Assembly (NCBI GenBank): GCA_013433145.1
Contig: CM024173.1
Span: forward strand, 10,870,322-10,934,321
Reading direction: 5' to 3'
DNA from: Ascaris suum
Taxonomy: Eukaryota > Nematoda > Chromadorea > Rhabditida > Ascarididae
DNA length: 64,000 nt
The position numbers and the translations under genes were made by a program. Every line of letters begins with the position of its first letter. The first letter of the stretch is position 1. Under the pieces are notes generated by a model. That model was not told the DNA's origin and did not search any database. It saw nothing but the letters and a program-made list of their open reading frames with translations. This document shows, piece after piece, positions 1-10,392 of the stretch.

Positions 1-242
1 CCGCACTCTTGGAAACTGATCAGGTGGTCAGGCGACGTTTTCCAATTTCGCTAAGATCAGGTCTATCAGCATAGAGAGGCAACAGCAGTTACAAGAACTG
101 GTTAAACATATGGTCATACGCCTTGTCGCTCAAATAATATGTGCTCAGTGCCATTGCCACAAAGGTATCTGTAGATTACTTGTGACGTAGGTTTTGCTTC
201 AAAAGCTTAGTGCAAACGAATTAATACCTGTTTGAAATTTAG

Positions 243-401
243 TGAGACCTACATGTTCTTCACGATCACTTATATCGCTATTGGACTCGCTTTGACAACG
301 ATAGCAATCGAAATTGCTGCTGATACTCTCAAGAGATTGCATTATTTCGGTAGGAAGATTGAAAATGTCGCAAATGTGCAAATCTGGTTTGGTGGCAAGA
401 A
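243..401 (+). CDS. Gene 1 exon: M4 membrane segment and proximal C-terminus
   Basis: Translation begins ETYMFFTITYIAIGLALTT and ends VQIWFGGKK. The hydrophobic stretch is M4, followed by the charged K2P post-M4 motif (LHYFGRKIENV). The acceptor is ...aaatttag at 241-242; the first base T completes a split codon (AA+T, Asn, by analogy with gene 2). The exon ends on AA of a lysine codon at 401, with an unusual donor GTTCGT. Identity to the gene 2 M4 exon is 43 of 53 residues by direct comparison. An ATG at 253 is internal to M4 and is not a start. Confidence 0.95.
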
Positions 402-3400
402 GTTCGTTCTTGTTGTTTCTTCTATCATTTAATTTTCTCTCCCTTTCATTCAGAAAGCTAATAAAATATAGTCGGTATGAGGACATAAAAGTATAGAGAA
501 CTGGGTTCCGCTTGTATAATCTATTCGCATTGAATATTATTGCATTTTCATATACTAGGTGATAATGCTGCGATCATTTAATTTCGTTACGGAATCATTT
601 TCTTGCGCTACCAATGAGCTGAATTGCAAGACAACTCATTGAAAAAATATTTGTAGTGATGCAATGCTCTAGCTTACTTTTATTTATTTTTATATCAAAT
701 GAATAATAAACGTTATTCAGTGATAATAATAACAATAAAAATTGTTGCTGCTTTGGACTATACTCTCGAAAATTGTGGAAAATCGCCACTGCAATTTTCA
801 TAAATAACTGGCAAAAATATGCTCAACTAATGCATCTTTCATATGCGAAACTTGATGTATTTATTGATTCGTCTATAAATTATAATAATATCTAATGGGC
901 CATTAATTTCGACTTACGTAACGACGCAACAAACGCTTTCTATTGTGCTCATATAGTGCTAGTGAATTGTGAATTGAATGCTTTCAAAGAAACATTTCGG
1001 CCCATTTCAATTCAAATTCACGCTTCTGCATTCTTAGGTGAAACATTCAAAAGAATCTCGAAAGTAATTCAGTATACTGCCTTACCAAATCAAAATCAAT
1101 CTAATACTTTAAAAAAAACGATCCAATGGAGAAAGCACCTTCATTCTACCAAACAGTTTTCATGAATGTTTGTGTATCTGTGTCTGTGTATATCTGCTTG
1201 AATAGATGTATTCCTTCTGTCTCTCTGACGTTCTGAACTTGAGGATTAATACAGTTGAAGTTATGAAATTTGGTGAGTACACGGTACAATAAAGAGATAA
1301 TGTCGAAGAAGATATTTCCCCTGGATCGAACACTTTCAAAAGAAGGCATAGTTATTTAGTGGCGATGAAAAATTGACCTCTATTTTCAGCAATCTGATTT
1401 TCCTTTATAAGAAAACCGTTCCAATCGTGAAGAAACATATCTGTATAGGAAAATTTATTGATGGAATGAATTCTGCGCATATAGCTGTGTAGGTTTTTTG
1501 CAAATAATTTCTGAAGATGATTAGCGTAATGAAAGACAAACTAGAAGCACATATCGTGCCAGCTGTTGTGGTGCGTTTTCCCAATTTTTTTCTTTATTAT
1601 ATTCACCATATCTCGCATTAAATTTTCGTTGTAGTGTTTATCTCAACTTAAGCACACTGTTGAAATTCAGTTTAATCAAAGGTGCGATATAATGTAATAC
1701 GAAAATATGGGTCATTTCCCAAAATCAATTTATCATCTAGTGAATATGTTTGACGATTTTTGAGGCTCACAGTGAAGCAACTCATTCGAAATCTTGGTGA
1801 TCAATTCAATCTACCAGCAACGATGATTAAGAATCTTAATTTGGATGATTTTGTTGATCAAGCAATCAAAGTGGAAGCGGGTGAAATTCCAACGCTTAGG
1901 GTAAGTGATGCTCTTTGTAAATTCTACTTTTCTTTGTTTTGCATTCTACTAGCATCATTAGTCGTTCGTTAGGATGCATCATTTCTCATGAGAATGTTAT
2001 TTTTCATGTGCGCATTATCATCACATATCATATATTTGCTTGTCTTCATTGTCGAATAATCCGAAAATCACCTACAATATCATCGAAGAAGGTGAGGTAA
2101 CGAAACGCTGATCGATTCCAGTAGCAATCAACGAATAATGCCCTTCATTAATTTTCATTACAGTCTTCAAGCAAGTATATCTGTGACATTAACGTGTTAT
2201 TCACAAAGAAACCATTCGTACCAAAGCATCCGAGAAAACGATGAATGACATTAACCTGGAAATATGGGAAGACTGTAATATGGCAAGACTGTAAGGTGTA
2301 AATTGCTAATCAAAGTAGGATGACAGTGAGATTCGACAATGATATAAAAAATAGAGTGCGCATTTTCTATCCGATTATCAACATTTAATATCAAAAACTT
2401 GCAGCCACCGCCCATCGACGACCGGGCATTACTGCTCAACACAACCGTCGACTATGCAGACGATGAGGAAGAAGGTACCTTTTTTTTATTCCCAAAGTTT
2501 TACTCTTAGGACGATAATTGCCAAATGCTCAAATATAACTAATGTGACACCTTCTTATTTGAATATCTGCCAGACGTTTCCGAGTCGGGATTCGTTGTAG
2601 CTGAAGCCATAAAAGCGGACAAATATCTTTTTAGAACCGCCGTCAAATTTAACACCATATCCTCAAGCTGATATTTCCTCGTAGGTTTTGGGTACGTTGC
2701 TCCAGCTTTTGGAGGTGCTACCTGTATATGCTCAATTGTTTTGAGACAAAAAATCATTTCAATAGAGTTTCACTTGCCAAACTGTACGTTAATTTATGTC
2801 TCATTCATTTGAGACCTCAATTACAAAATCTACGTCTTTCTTGAGAAATCCGGCACACTAAAAACATTGAAAATGCGCAATAACCGAAACTTCTATCCGG
2901 CGTCATTTCATTCCTCGTGAGTAAACACCTCCAGTACCCCTGCTACTTGCATAATTCGTTCTAACCAGACCATATGACATTACAAATTCATGTTGAAAGT
3001 ACTGGTTATGCTAACGCCGCTGCCCTAGTAAGATCACTGTACTGACTAATTGTTTACTTGCTGCAAGTGTTGCGACCATCTTGTGCATGTATAAAAATTT
3101 GTATTTGCAAACGGTATTGAAATGGACGACGGGTATCTGCTCATGTATACAGCGATCTTGGCCTTTCAATTCGGCAGCTGTACTTCAATAGCGATCTCAG
3201 TTAAAATATGAGGTTCCCACCATGCACACATAACTTTCACTTGACCGTGCACTAATTTCGCGCTCTGTTTTTCCACTTGGTGGTTGCAAACATTTCGACG
3301 GATGAGGAATTTACATATGAAAGAGTGTCTAGTGAGCACCTTTGCTGCAAGGCAAGTCCCAAAAACACTTCGTATAGGATTGTCGTAAGGAGTTCCTTCG

Positions 3401-6400
3401 ATAAAAATTTAAATGCAATATATACATTATATAACGACAAAACGCGCGACTTGTTTTGTATGATGAATGTTTTCCAGGGGGACGCATATTATTTCAATTG
3501 ATTTGGCTTACTCATTCATCTGCTATTCAGCAGCAAGTCATTTGACGTAACTAAACTAACGTCTTTCATTTGCTGCATCAGTTTTTTCGTTGTCATCTAT
3601 GATATTAATGTGAATTTTGATAAAATTTTTGATTCATTTCAGAATAATTCCAAACGACTGCCTTTTTTTCATAGCGAACATATAATGAATTATTGAAAGC
3701 ACCTGTTTTATGTTGGAATTTCCACAATCGAAAACGAGCTCACAGTGTTTGCCATAGAAAAATCAGCTCAATATGAACTTGTTATGATTTAGAATTTCCT
3801 GATACGATGAGTATTTTGCTCCCTAGTCAATAAAGTTAATAGCGAAAATCATCAATGAGAATGAATAAAGTGATCTAGAATAAGTCTATCAACTGATACA
3901 GCTTCGACCGTTGATATACACATAATCAGCGCAGTGTACTATCATCTTAACGTGAATAGTTTGACTTGCAAAGTTCCTCTGATTTCACGTGATTTTCTCT
4001 GAGATAGACGCTTGTTCATTGGAGAAAGGAATTAAATAATGCAAGGATTACATCTTCGTTGAATTTTCCGAAGACAATAAATGACCCATTATAGAGTGGC
4101 GGTTAATTAAGAGATGGTTCTATTCCATATTTTAGGCAATTCCTTCAGAAAGGAGCGCCATGTCATTTCATAGAAGCCCGCATAAGGAAAATCACCCCTA
4201 CAGTCGTAAATTTAGAGGAATGGATACCAAACCCAACACCGCCGTCTACATCACTTAACGAACAACCTATGGAGCCCATTGTATCGCTCCAACAAACCGA
4301 TTCAGCACCGGCATTCCTTTTCGAGCCGGAGCTAAGAAGCGAAGAAGAAGTTGAACGTACTGAGGATATTGAATTCTCGCGCGAGAGCACTCCTGCTCCT
4401 GAAGTTATATGCGAGCAGGCACCACAGCCTCAAAAGCTGTCCGAGCCAGTTTGCGAGATTGAAGAACTACCAACCTCTGATGCGGGCTCTGAACCCGAGT
4501 TACCTCCACTGGTGGAAAAAGCTGTGCCTGATTCGGTTCCGGAGCCGGAACCAGAACCATTATCTCTGCTGATTTTGGAATACGAGCCAGAACTGGAAAC
4601 AAGTGACCTTATGATTCAACAAGAGCGACCAACAGAACTGCATGAAAGCCTGCAAAAACCACAGCATGAGCAGGAGCTGCAGCCCGAACCACTCGAGGAA
4701 CCCGATTCAGAAAAACAAGCCGAACAAAAGCCTCTTGAGAGGAAGAACAGCCTGAACCGGGTCCAGAACCTCAGTGTTCTCCGGAACAGCCAAAAGAAAT
4801 AGAAACGACTCCACAACAAACTCCTCCGCCGGAACCTGTAAGTTAAGTTACCTGTTCTGTTGCACACAGCCGATGTTTTTCTCTGAACAGGAATAAGCAA
4901 AATGAAGGGTTTGCCGAATAGATCATGAACGTAGAGCATTCCTGAACGCTACAATCTCGTCATTTCTGCCTGGCAGTTGAAGCTTTAAGATTCCTATCTG
5001 ATGCAACATTTTTCATGAGAACAAGATATTTAAGATGCTTTTTTTTTCAGGTTCGGACTGCAGGTTAGCCAGTTGAAGATTCATCTGTGGTTTGCAAACG
5101 CATGCCTCTTTATGCGTTGCTGGCTGACATTCTGTTTCACTAAAATAATCCACTGCATGTTGCTCATTGTTGCACATCGGAAGATCCACCTTAGCTGTCA
5201 CAAAATATGGTGACCGTCATGAGCCAAGTTTTTAATTTCTTTACTATTGAGAGCAAAACAATGCTTAGAAAAAATTATTTATTGTTCGAAAAATTTGAAC
5301 TGTCCAATTTTTATGGGGAAGTTTTTTTTTTGCAAAATTAATGAGATTTTACAATATTATGAGGAAATTTATAAAATGCAAAAATAAAAACTTTACAAAA
5401 TTACAATTACTTCTACTAATGCTTAAAAATTCAGAAGATCGATTTTCTTTTAGTAGATTGCTATAAATTGTAGAAATGCTATTTATTCGGCTATAGAACG
5501 TTGAAAAATTTAATGCACGAAAATTTTCTAACCGGTTGCTAAATATTTTGCAATAACGTACGCTTATGAGGAATCGCTAAAGCACTTATATGCTCTATTC
5601 ATTGCGCAAATTGATTTCACTATAAGAAAAAATTAATGCCAACCTATGCGGAAATGAAAATTAAAGGAAACTTTAATAAACAATAGAATTTTATAAGAGT
5701 TGCAGAATTTAGAGGTGAACGTTATACTTGCAACAAATTTACATACAAGCAATATAATTTGGAGAATTCCATTGAAATGTAATGAAACGTTTACAAATAA
5801 TAGCAAGTGGCGCAAATGACCGTATATATCAGTGGTTATTTTGACTTCTGAATCCTTCATCGAAAGAATGATAGGTAACTGATAGCATTTCGATCCTCCT
5901 CGCTTAGACCTCTGTTATTCGGTTCATTTCTTGATTGCACGTTGTAAGAACAACGACGACATCATGCAACGCATGAGTTTGTTTGACACCTCGAAACCGA
6001 ATTTTCTATTTTCACTGCATGAGCTGATGCTGTGTCTATAAGCCAGCCGTCATCAGATTCCACTATTCACTTCGTCATGTTCCTTCTTTCTTCGAAAATA
6101 GATGTAAAGCGCCTGCATTCAGCACCATTTCCTGTCTTCCTCATATCGAATGAAAATCCTCTGAATCTCCGTTTATTTTTGCTTCCAAGGTTTCTCTTTT
6201 AATTGCTCTTCCGAACGAGATTGCTTCATCTTCTTTGTTGAATCTCTCCTGACTGTCATCAAATGATCACCTATTTGATGCTACAGTCGTTAGTAGTTTA
6301 GTTGAATTAATTTTACATAAATGTACCCTTTATGATCGGGCAACGTTACACACTTATTTGCAACAAAAACTTCAACAAAGCTTTGATTTTGAAGCAAAAT

Positions 6401-9400
6401 TTCCGTCGGTTTTTCTGGCTTCAACAAAAAATCCGCTTTATGCCGGATTTTTATAATTGACAGGCGATTTTAGAACGCATTCAGTCACAGACGAAATTCG
6501 CTTCCACCGAAACGTCCTCGGTCGGCGATCCACTAAACTTTTTCCGCATGCATTCGGTTTTAATCAAATTTTTTAAATCACATTTCATTGCGCAAGCATA
6601 ACAAAGTGCCTATCGTATAAGCCATAAGATAATCGGTAAATATAATTCGTAGAGGATTTATAAGAGCAAGAAAGCTGTGATGCAATGCATGATGTATCGC
6701 CCGTTGTTTAAAAACGCCAAAAGAGAAAATGCTGCAAGGATATCTAACTGTTCGTGCCAAAACCTGTGTAAACGACTGATATACTGGTTGTTTTGGTGAA
6801 CTATTGGCAAATTCCAAGTAGGATTCTCTCAATTCGGTGAAGTCCGTGGAATTTGTTCAACGTTGGAGAAGTGATGCTGCTTTGCGAGAATTTCAAGCAG
6901 AAAGCTTCAGAGCTCAAAGCAACACAAAAGTTCGCATTAGTTTTGGTTAACTGCAAATTTAATTCAACAATAAATAGCTAAATGTGCTTTGCATGTATGG
7001 AAAAGTTTGATATTGTTGATCAGTGATTAATATCAAATCCGCTGTTGAATTTTGGCAATAGTCAAAATTCCGTATGGGGCTTGAAAGCGACCACATAGCA
7101 ATCATATCAAACTCACAGGCAGTGGACAGTGGCCAGCTTATAAAAGGAAAAGCAAGAAAGCAGTGAGTGTGGTCGAAAAGCCTTCCGAGAATAACTGAGG
7201 TGATGCTGGCATATAGCGCCAGTTGATGAGGTAACAGGGAGCATAAGGGGAAACAATATTCCCGCTGTTCGCATGTGATTTCATTGTCGCATGATCATGA
7301 TTTGATAACCGATTGAGCGATCAATCGCAATGCTTTTTCATGTGTTTCTTGGTGCATTTCTATTGAACACAAATGGTGAATAGAATATCTATTGAAAACG
7401 TTTTATTTAGCGAGGTGGAGTATCGACGCTTCTACCCACAGGAGGAGAGATTACAGCGAAGAGGCATGGAAGCGTTATCACGCTTATCAAAAGGTAACAA
7501 CTTTCTTGCAGCATACTATATTATTCAGCATATTCTTCACAAAATATGAACTAATAAATACATCATTTTTGTTTTCTGAGAGATGAGGAAAACTTCACGA
7601 AGTTGAGACACCTCACATCATTTCGTTAATACTTCTGATGATCAACGTTTCCATGAACTTTCCGCATTTTAGGTAGAAATTTAAAGAAAATTCAGGATCA
7701 CCTTTGTGTATCTACATGATACCTACAGGACTCTGATAGCATTTTGACAGCATTTTCACTACGAAATGCGCTACAAACTGAATAATTGGTATCCTAATAG
7801 CAGTAGGCGTTTGATAAAGTTCAATAAGCGTTTTAACCATTTACCTCAAGTCACTAAGATGCCTTCGACTGTTTGCAGTGACATTGCCGCAGGCATACTC
7901 TAACTATAAGAAAGATTTGTTGAGCATTTCTTTCTTTTCACTGCCTAACATTTCCTCCGAACAGGTTTCTATATTTTGCCGGTTCTACGCTGGCCTTTCT
8001 TCGTTCAGCCTTGTTTACTACGTCTTGTAAAGATAAGAATTAAATTTTCTCAAATTTGCGGGCATAAATGTTTTGCTTAATGAGATTAGAAAATGCAATC
8101 ATTCGATTAAAGCTTCACGTTTCCTGCTTCACGACATTTCCTTTGTTTCAGAGAGCTTTGATGTTATATCTTTTGTTCCCAATTATGAATATCGAGGTTT
8201 ATTTCTGTTATTCAATACTGATCTTCGAATGCAAAATACAGATGACGAAGTCAGTATGCTCGAAAGCGGAATTACAGCATTTATTCAAATTTCAGCAGTG
8301 GAAGAAATTCCGGCAAACGCAACAACAAGTACAGCCAGTTGCAATACAGGATTTGTCGTTGGTACGCTCAATTTTCGATGTCGATATCCTTTTGCGTACT
8401 ACTGTTTGCAAAGCGAACATACTTGAAGTAGAATTTCTGCATGGGAACTTAGATACGCTTTCATCTACGAACGCTTTGTGCTTATGTTTATTACCTGTGA
8501 CAATAAGGTAGATATTCGTCATTAAAGCATTGCAAAGCTGTAGCACTGCCTACTGCAGAAATGAAAGACTTGTTGCCGTTCTAATGCTAGAGTCCTTTGC
8601 AATTCATGCACAGTTTTGAGGCACTACATACTTGTTCCTAACGGTGGATAAAAATTTTGCATATCCGCCTATAAAAGAGGAGCGTATGAAACCATAAAGC
8701 TCTAAGGTGTAAGAAAGGATTTTACGGATTAAAAAAAAAGAAGATATCCGTTTCGAAGTTAAAGCCAAGTATGGCATCAGTTATTCGTTTAATTACGTGA
8801 ACGAGGATAGAAATGTTTATCAATAAAGCAAATCGTCGAAGAAGTAATCTGGCGGTCAGTTTTGACCGACTGTCAATATGATTCGTTTTCGCTTACGGCT
8901 ATACTAACTTATGACTTGCCAGCAACCTGAAATATCCTTCATAAAGCCATCATTCCTTTCATGCTCACTTTTGCACAATTGCCATCATAGACGTCGAGAT
9001 TCACTTTTTCAACTCCGCTAGCTGAGGAGCAGTTTCCGCTGGGCTCTAATAACAACCGATCGTCGAAGCCATTCGCTACTGTCCCAGGAACGCTCCATGG
9101 GTCTTTCGCGATAGGGGATGGATTCTATTTTCTGAAGCATGAAAATATCGGACTAGGTGTATTCGTTCTCAGTTATGACAACCTGCTAGTTGTTGGTAGT
9201 TGGGCCGATCTTGTGGCGGTCAGCGCTGATCAAAGAAGGGCATGGAGCGATCAATGGATAAAACTGCTTAAGCGAAATTCAAAGACAAGATCAATGCCAT
9301 TCTTATGGTGGAGGAAGTGACCGAAATCCTAGATGACATGAAACCATCCGCGATATGATTATGGCTGCCATGTTCAAGCCAAATGCGATAATCATCAATG

Positions 9401-10095
9401 CTGTGCAAGGTAGTACGGTGATACACAAAACCATATATAAGATGTCAATCTAGGCGACTTTTCCTTGTCACCATCATATGGAAGATATCAATGAGCGAAA
9501 CCTGTAGAAGAGATTAGTCTTTAATGGCATCAGTCATTTATCGATTTTTTTTTTTGCGCAGACACCCTTGCCTGGTTATTCTTCTCGTCTCGTGCCTTCT
9601 AGCCAGGTTCTTCTTGGTCAGGAATACGTCTTCACCTTTCCAGTTTATCTTCTCTTTCGGTTATTTATTTGTGCTGCACGCCATCTGAAACATCCCAACG
9701 TGACGAAAGTTCCTATTTTTTGCTGGGCTCTTTCACATGTGTCCCTCTTTTCAGTCTCCCTGCTCCAACCTCTATACTAGGCGTATTCTTTCTTGCCGGA
9801 AAATATCTCCCTTCAGGAGACCAACATTGTGACCCGTGGGCAATTCTTTCTTTACTCATGAGTGTTGAGTAATCTGCTCATCGAAAAATCTATCGTCAAA
9901 CAATTTTATCGTGCTTCATTGACCGCTTCATTATATCGTATATTTCAGAGAAGTCGCTCACGCAGAAGTGATGGCAGTACACCGGATAGCGAAACCAGCA
10001 CGCTCAGCTATCCAATACGTTCTTCCACTGCGAAGAGACATCCACCGAAACAAATTCAAAGAGGAGAGCATCGTGGACGGCCGAGGAAAAGCTGA
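243..10095 (+). CDS. K2P (TWK-family) potassium channel gene 1, 3' half
   Basis: Two-pore-domain potassium channels are dimeric plasma-membrane proteins that carry background K+ current; each subunit has four membrane segments and two pore loops. Only M4 and the cytoplasmic C-terminus are in the window; M1 to pore 2 must lie before base 1. Confident exons are 243-401, 1765-1900 and 2405-2474. Route A then uses 7411-7493, 8296-8361 and 9949-10095 (stop TGA 10093-10095), with every junction in phase. Route B uses 2574-2596, 4149-4837 and possibly 5051-5068. The first two exons are clear paralogues of 59434-59592 and 62767-62902 in the downstream gene. The family is certain from M4 plus the conserved following exon. 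The C-terminal structure is inferred. Confidence 0.88.
402..1764 (+). other. Intron of gene 1
   Basis: AT-rich intron between the M4 exon and the next exon. It starts GTTCGT and ends TTTTTGAG. I see no coding segment or structured element inside it. Confidence 0.8.
1765..1900 (+). CDS. Gene 1 exon: conserved post-M4 cytoplasmic segment
   Basis: One base (G) completes the lysine codon left by the M4 exon, then 45 codons follow: LTVKQLIRNLGDQFNLP ... DDFVDQAIKVEAGEIPTLR. The exon ends in phase 0 before a textbook GTAAGT donor. The gene 2 exon at 62767-62902 has the same length and phase and matches at 33 of 45 residues. The sequence looks like two short amphipathic helices with a conserved GDQFNLP turn. 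Its function is not known to me; its conservation between the paralogues suggests a regulatory role near the M4 gate. Confidence 0.95.
1901..2404 (+). other. Intron of gene 1
   Basis: Intron from GTAAGT to ACTTGCAG. AT-rich with scattered short repeats. No exon-like segment seen. Confidence 0.8.
2405..2474 (+). CDS. Gene 1 exon: acidic C-terminal segment
   Basis: After the acceptor ACTTGCAG, 23 codons read PPPIDDRALLLNTTVDYADD then EEE. One base (G) is left before donor GTACCT, so the exon exits in phase 1. The gene 2 exon at 63853 has a similar layout: a Pro/Leu start, a hydrophobic strand, then an acidic end (VYVDEDELY). The phase-1 exit matters because both the micro-exon at 2574 and the exon at 7411 accept it. 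Confidence 0.8.
2574..2596 (+). CDS. Gene 1 candidate micro-exon (route B adapter)
   Basis: After acceptor CTGCCAG, two bases complete the split codon (GAC, Asp) and the frame reads VSESGFV before a possible donor GTAGCT (or GTTGTA three bases earlier). Either donor leaves phase 0, which is what exon 4149-4837 needs. If it is not spliced, the same frame runs on to a stop after ...FNTISSS at about 2671. The donors are weak and the exon is very short, so this rests mainly on phase logic. Confidence 0.35.
2597..4148 (+). other. Gene 1 intron region, no clear exon
   Basis: Non-coding under either C-terminal route. An open + frame at 3277-3501 (TDEEFTYERVSSEHLCCK) has no usable splice acceptor in front of it, and I do not count it as an exon. 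The minus strand of 2539-2757 is also open (see findings). Confidence 0.55.
4149..4837 (+). CDS. Gene 1 candidate exon: Pro/Glu-rich cytoplasmic tail (route B)
   Basis: After acceptor TCCTTCAG the frame reads KGAPCHFIEARIRKITPT and VVNLEEWIPNPTPP, then becomes very rich in Glu and Pro (for example PEPEPEPLSLL, QPEPLEEPDSEKQ). This is typical of a disordered channel tail. The first frame stops at 4800-4802. A second frame, open from 4739, carries on the same composition (EEEQPEPGPEPQ ... QQTPPPEP) up to a strong donor GTAAGT at 4838. The compositional continuity points to a one-base frame break near 4736-4741, through a sequence error, an allele defect or decay. Without splicing, the second frame stops at 4844-4846 (VS, stop). 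A separate gene or pseudogene fragment is possible. Confidence 0.5.
5051..5068 (+). CDS. Gene 1 possible short terminal exon (route B)
   Basis: A strong acceptor (T-run followed by CAG, 5041-5050) lies about 210 bases after the donor at 4838. In phase 0 it gives VRTAG and a TAG stop. Such a short final exon is plausible but cannot be proved from sequence. An AATAAA-type signal occurs near 5384. Confidence 0.25.
   Translation, partial: VRTAG
5069..7410 (+). other. Non-coding stretch between candidate C-terminal exon sets
   Basis: AT-rich from 5200 to 5860, then somewhat GC-richer. It would be 3' untranslated or intergenic sequence for route B and intron for route A. I find no convincing exon. 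Open minus-strand frames at 5013-5201 and 6578-6832 look like chance. Confidence 0.5.
7411..7493 (+). CDS. Gene 1 exon: basic C-terminal segment (route A)
   Basis: The acceptor is TTTTATTTAG. Two bases (CG) complete the codon left by exon 2405-2474, giving Gly. Then 27 codons read RWSIDASTHRRRDYSEEAWK and RYHAYQK, ending in phase 0 at donor GTAACA. The segment is rich in Arg, Lys and aromatic residues and predicts a charged helix that continues directly into the next exon (AYQK joined to QWKKFRQTQQQ). The alternative frames are also open, but only this one keeps an open frame through to 10095. Confidence 0.62.
7494..8295 (+). other. Intron of gene 1 (route A)
   Basis: GTAACA to ATTTCAG. AT-rich; nothing else recognised. 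Confidence 0.55.
8296..8361 (+). CDS. Gene 1 exon: Gln/Lys-rich C-terminal segment (route A)
   Basis: Exactly 22 codons, phase 0 at both ends, between acceptor AAATTTCAG and donor GTACGC: QWKKFRQTQQQVQPVAIQDL then SL. With the previous exon it makes a continuous basic, glutamine-rich helix-like segment. A 66-base symmetric exon could be skipped without changing frame. Confidence 0.6.
8991..9453 (+). pseudogene. GC-richer coding-like stretch with two frame breaks, not recognised
   Basis: A frame with no stop runs from 8991 (after CATCATAG, which could be an acceptor) to the TGA at 9318-9320 and has no early ATG. It includes FAIGDGFYFLKHENIGLGVF, then VLSYDNLLVVGSWADLV. From about 9272 a second frame continues (KFKDKINAILMVEEVTEIL) and from about 9349 a third (MIMAAMFKPNAIIINAVQG) up to TAG at 9451-9453. 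Base composition is richer in G+C than the neighbouring gene 1 exons. I do not recognise the family. It could be a decayed gene, a mobile-element remnant lying in a gene 1 intron, or chance. Confidence 0.25.
9949..10095 (+). CDS. Gene 1 terminal exon: Ser/Arg-rich basic tail ending RGRPRKS (route A)
   Basis: After acceptor TATTTCAG, 48 codons and a TGA stop in phase 0 read RSRSRRSDGSTPDSETSTLS then YPIRSSTAKRHPPKQIQ and RGEHRGRPRKS. The tail is polar, with many possible phosphorylation sites and a final RGRP core like an AT-hook or basic trafficking signal. Phase 0 joins directly to exon 8296-8361. A protein with a tail of this kind is normal for long nematode TWK channels; membership of gene 1 is inferred from phase. 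Confidence 0.62.
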   Translation, partial: RSRSRRSDGSTPDSETSTLSYPIRSSTAKRHPPKQIQRGEHRGRPRKS

Positions 10096-10378
10096 TAAAA
10101 TTGCGAAAATGTCATCTCTATGCATTTTCCATATCGTATCATGGATTGTTCATAAGAATACTAGCCGTTATTTACTTTGCTAAACGTTCAAGAGTCAAAT
10201 GCTTCTGCTGTGCAATTGAAACAAGCAAGGAAGCACATTAGGAACGCTGGTACTGAATGCACTTTTCGCAGCGCCTTATGTTAAGCGAGGTCTTTTTTCT
10301 TTTCAAGAAAATGTTCTTCAAGTATCAAGGAACACATCCTCTTACCGTTCGCCATCATAGCACAACACTTCCCCATGT

Positions 10379-10392
10379 CCCCCCCCCCCCCC
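10379..10392 (+). repeat. Poly-C tract (14 C)
   Basis: A run of 14 C, followed by further C/T-rich sequence. On the minus strand this is a G-tract able to form G-quadruplex structure. Confidence 0.95.

Noticed and set aside
199..486. 95-codon minus-strand frame
   Set aside because: Antisense shadow of the gene 1 M4 exon, which has strong family support on the plus strand.
3277..3501. Plus-strand frame starting VANISTDEEFTYERV, considered as a gene 1 exon
   Set aside because: No acceptor in the right place and no phase link to 2474 or 4149.
4163..4939. Several minus and alternate-frame open readings, rich in Ser/Cys/Arg or Leu
   Set aside because: Shadows of the Pro/Glu-rich plus-strand exon; the composition follows from GAG/CCG-type repeats read in other frames.
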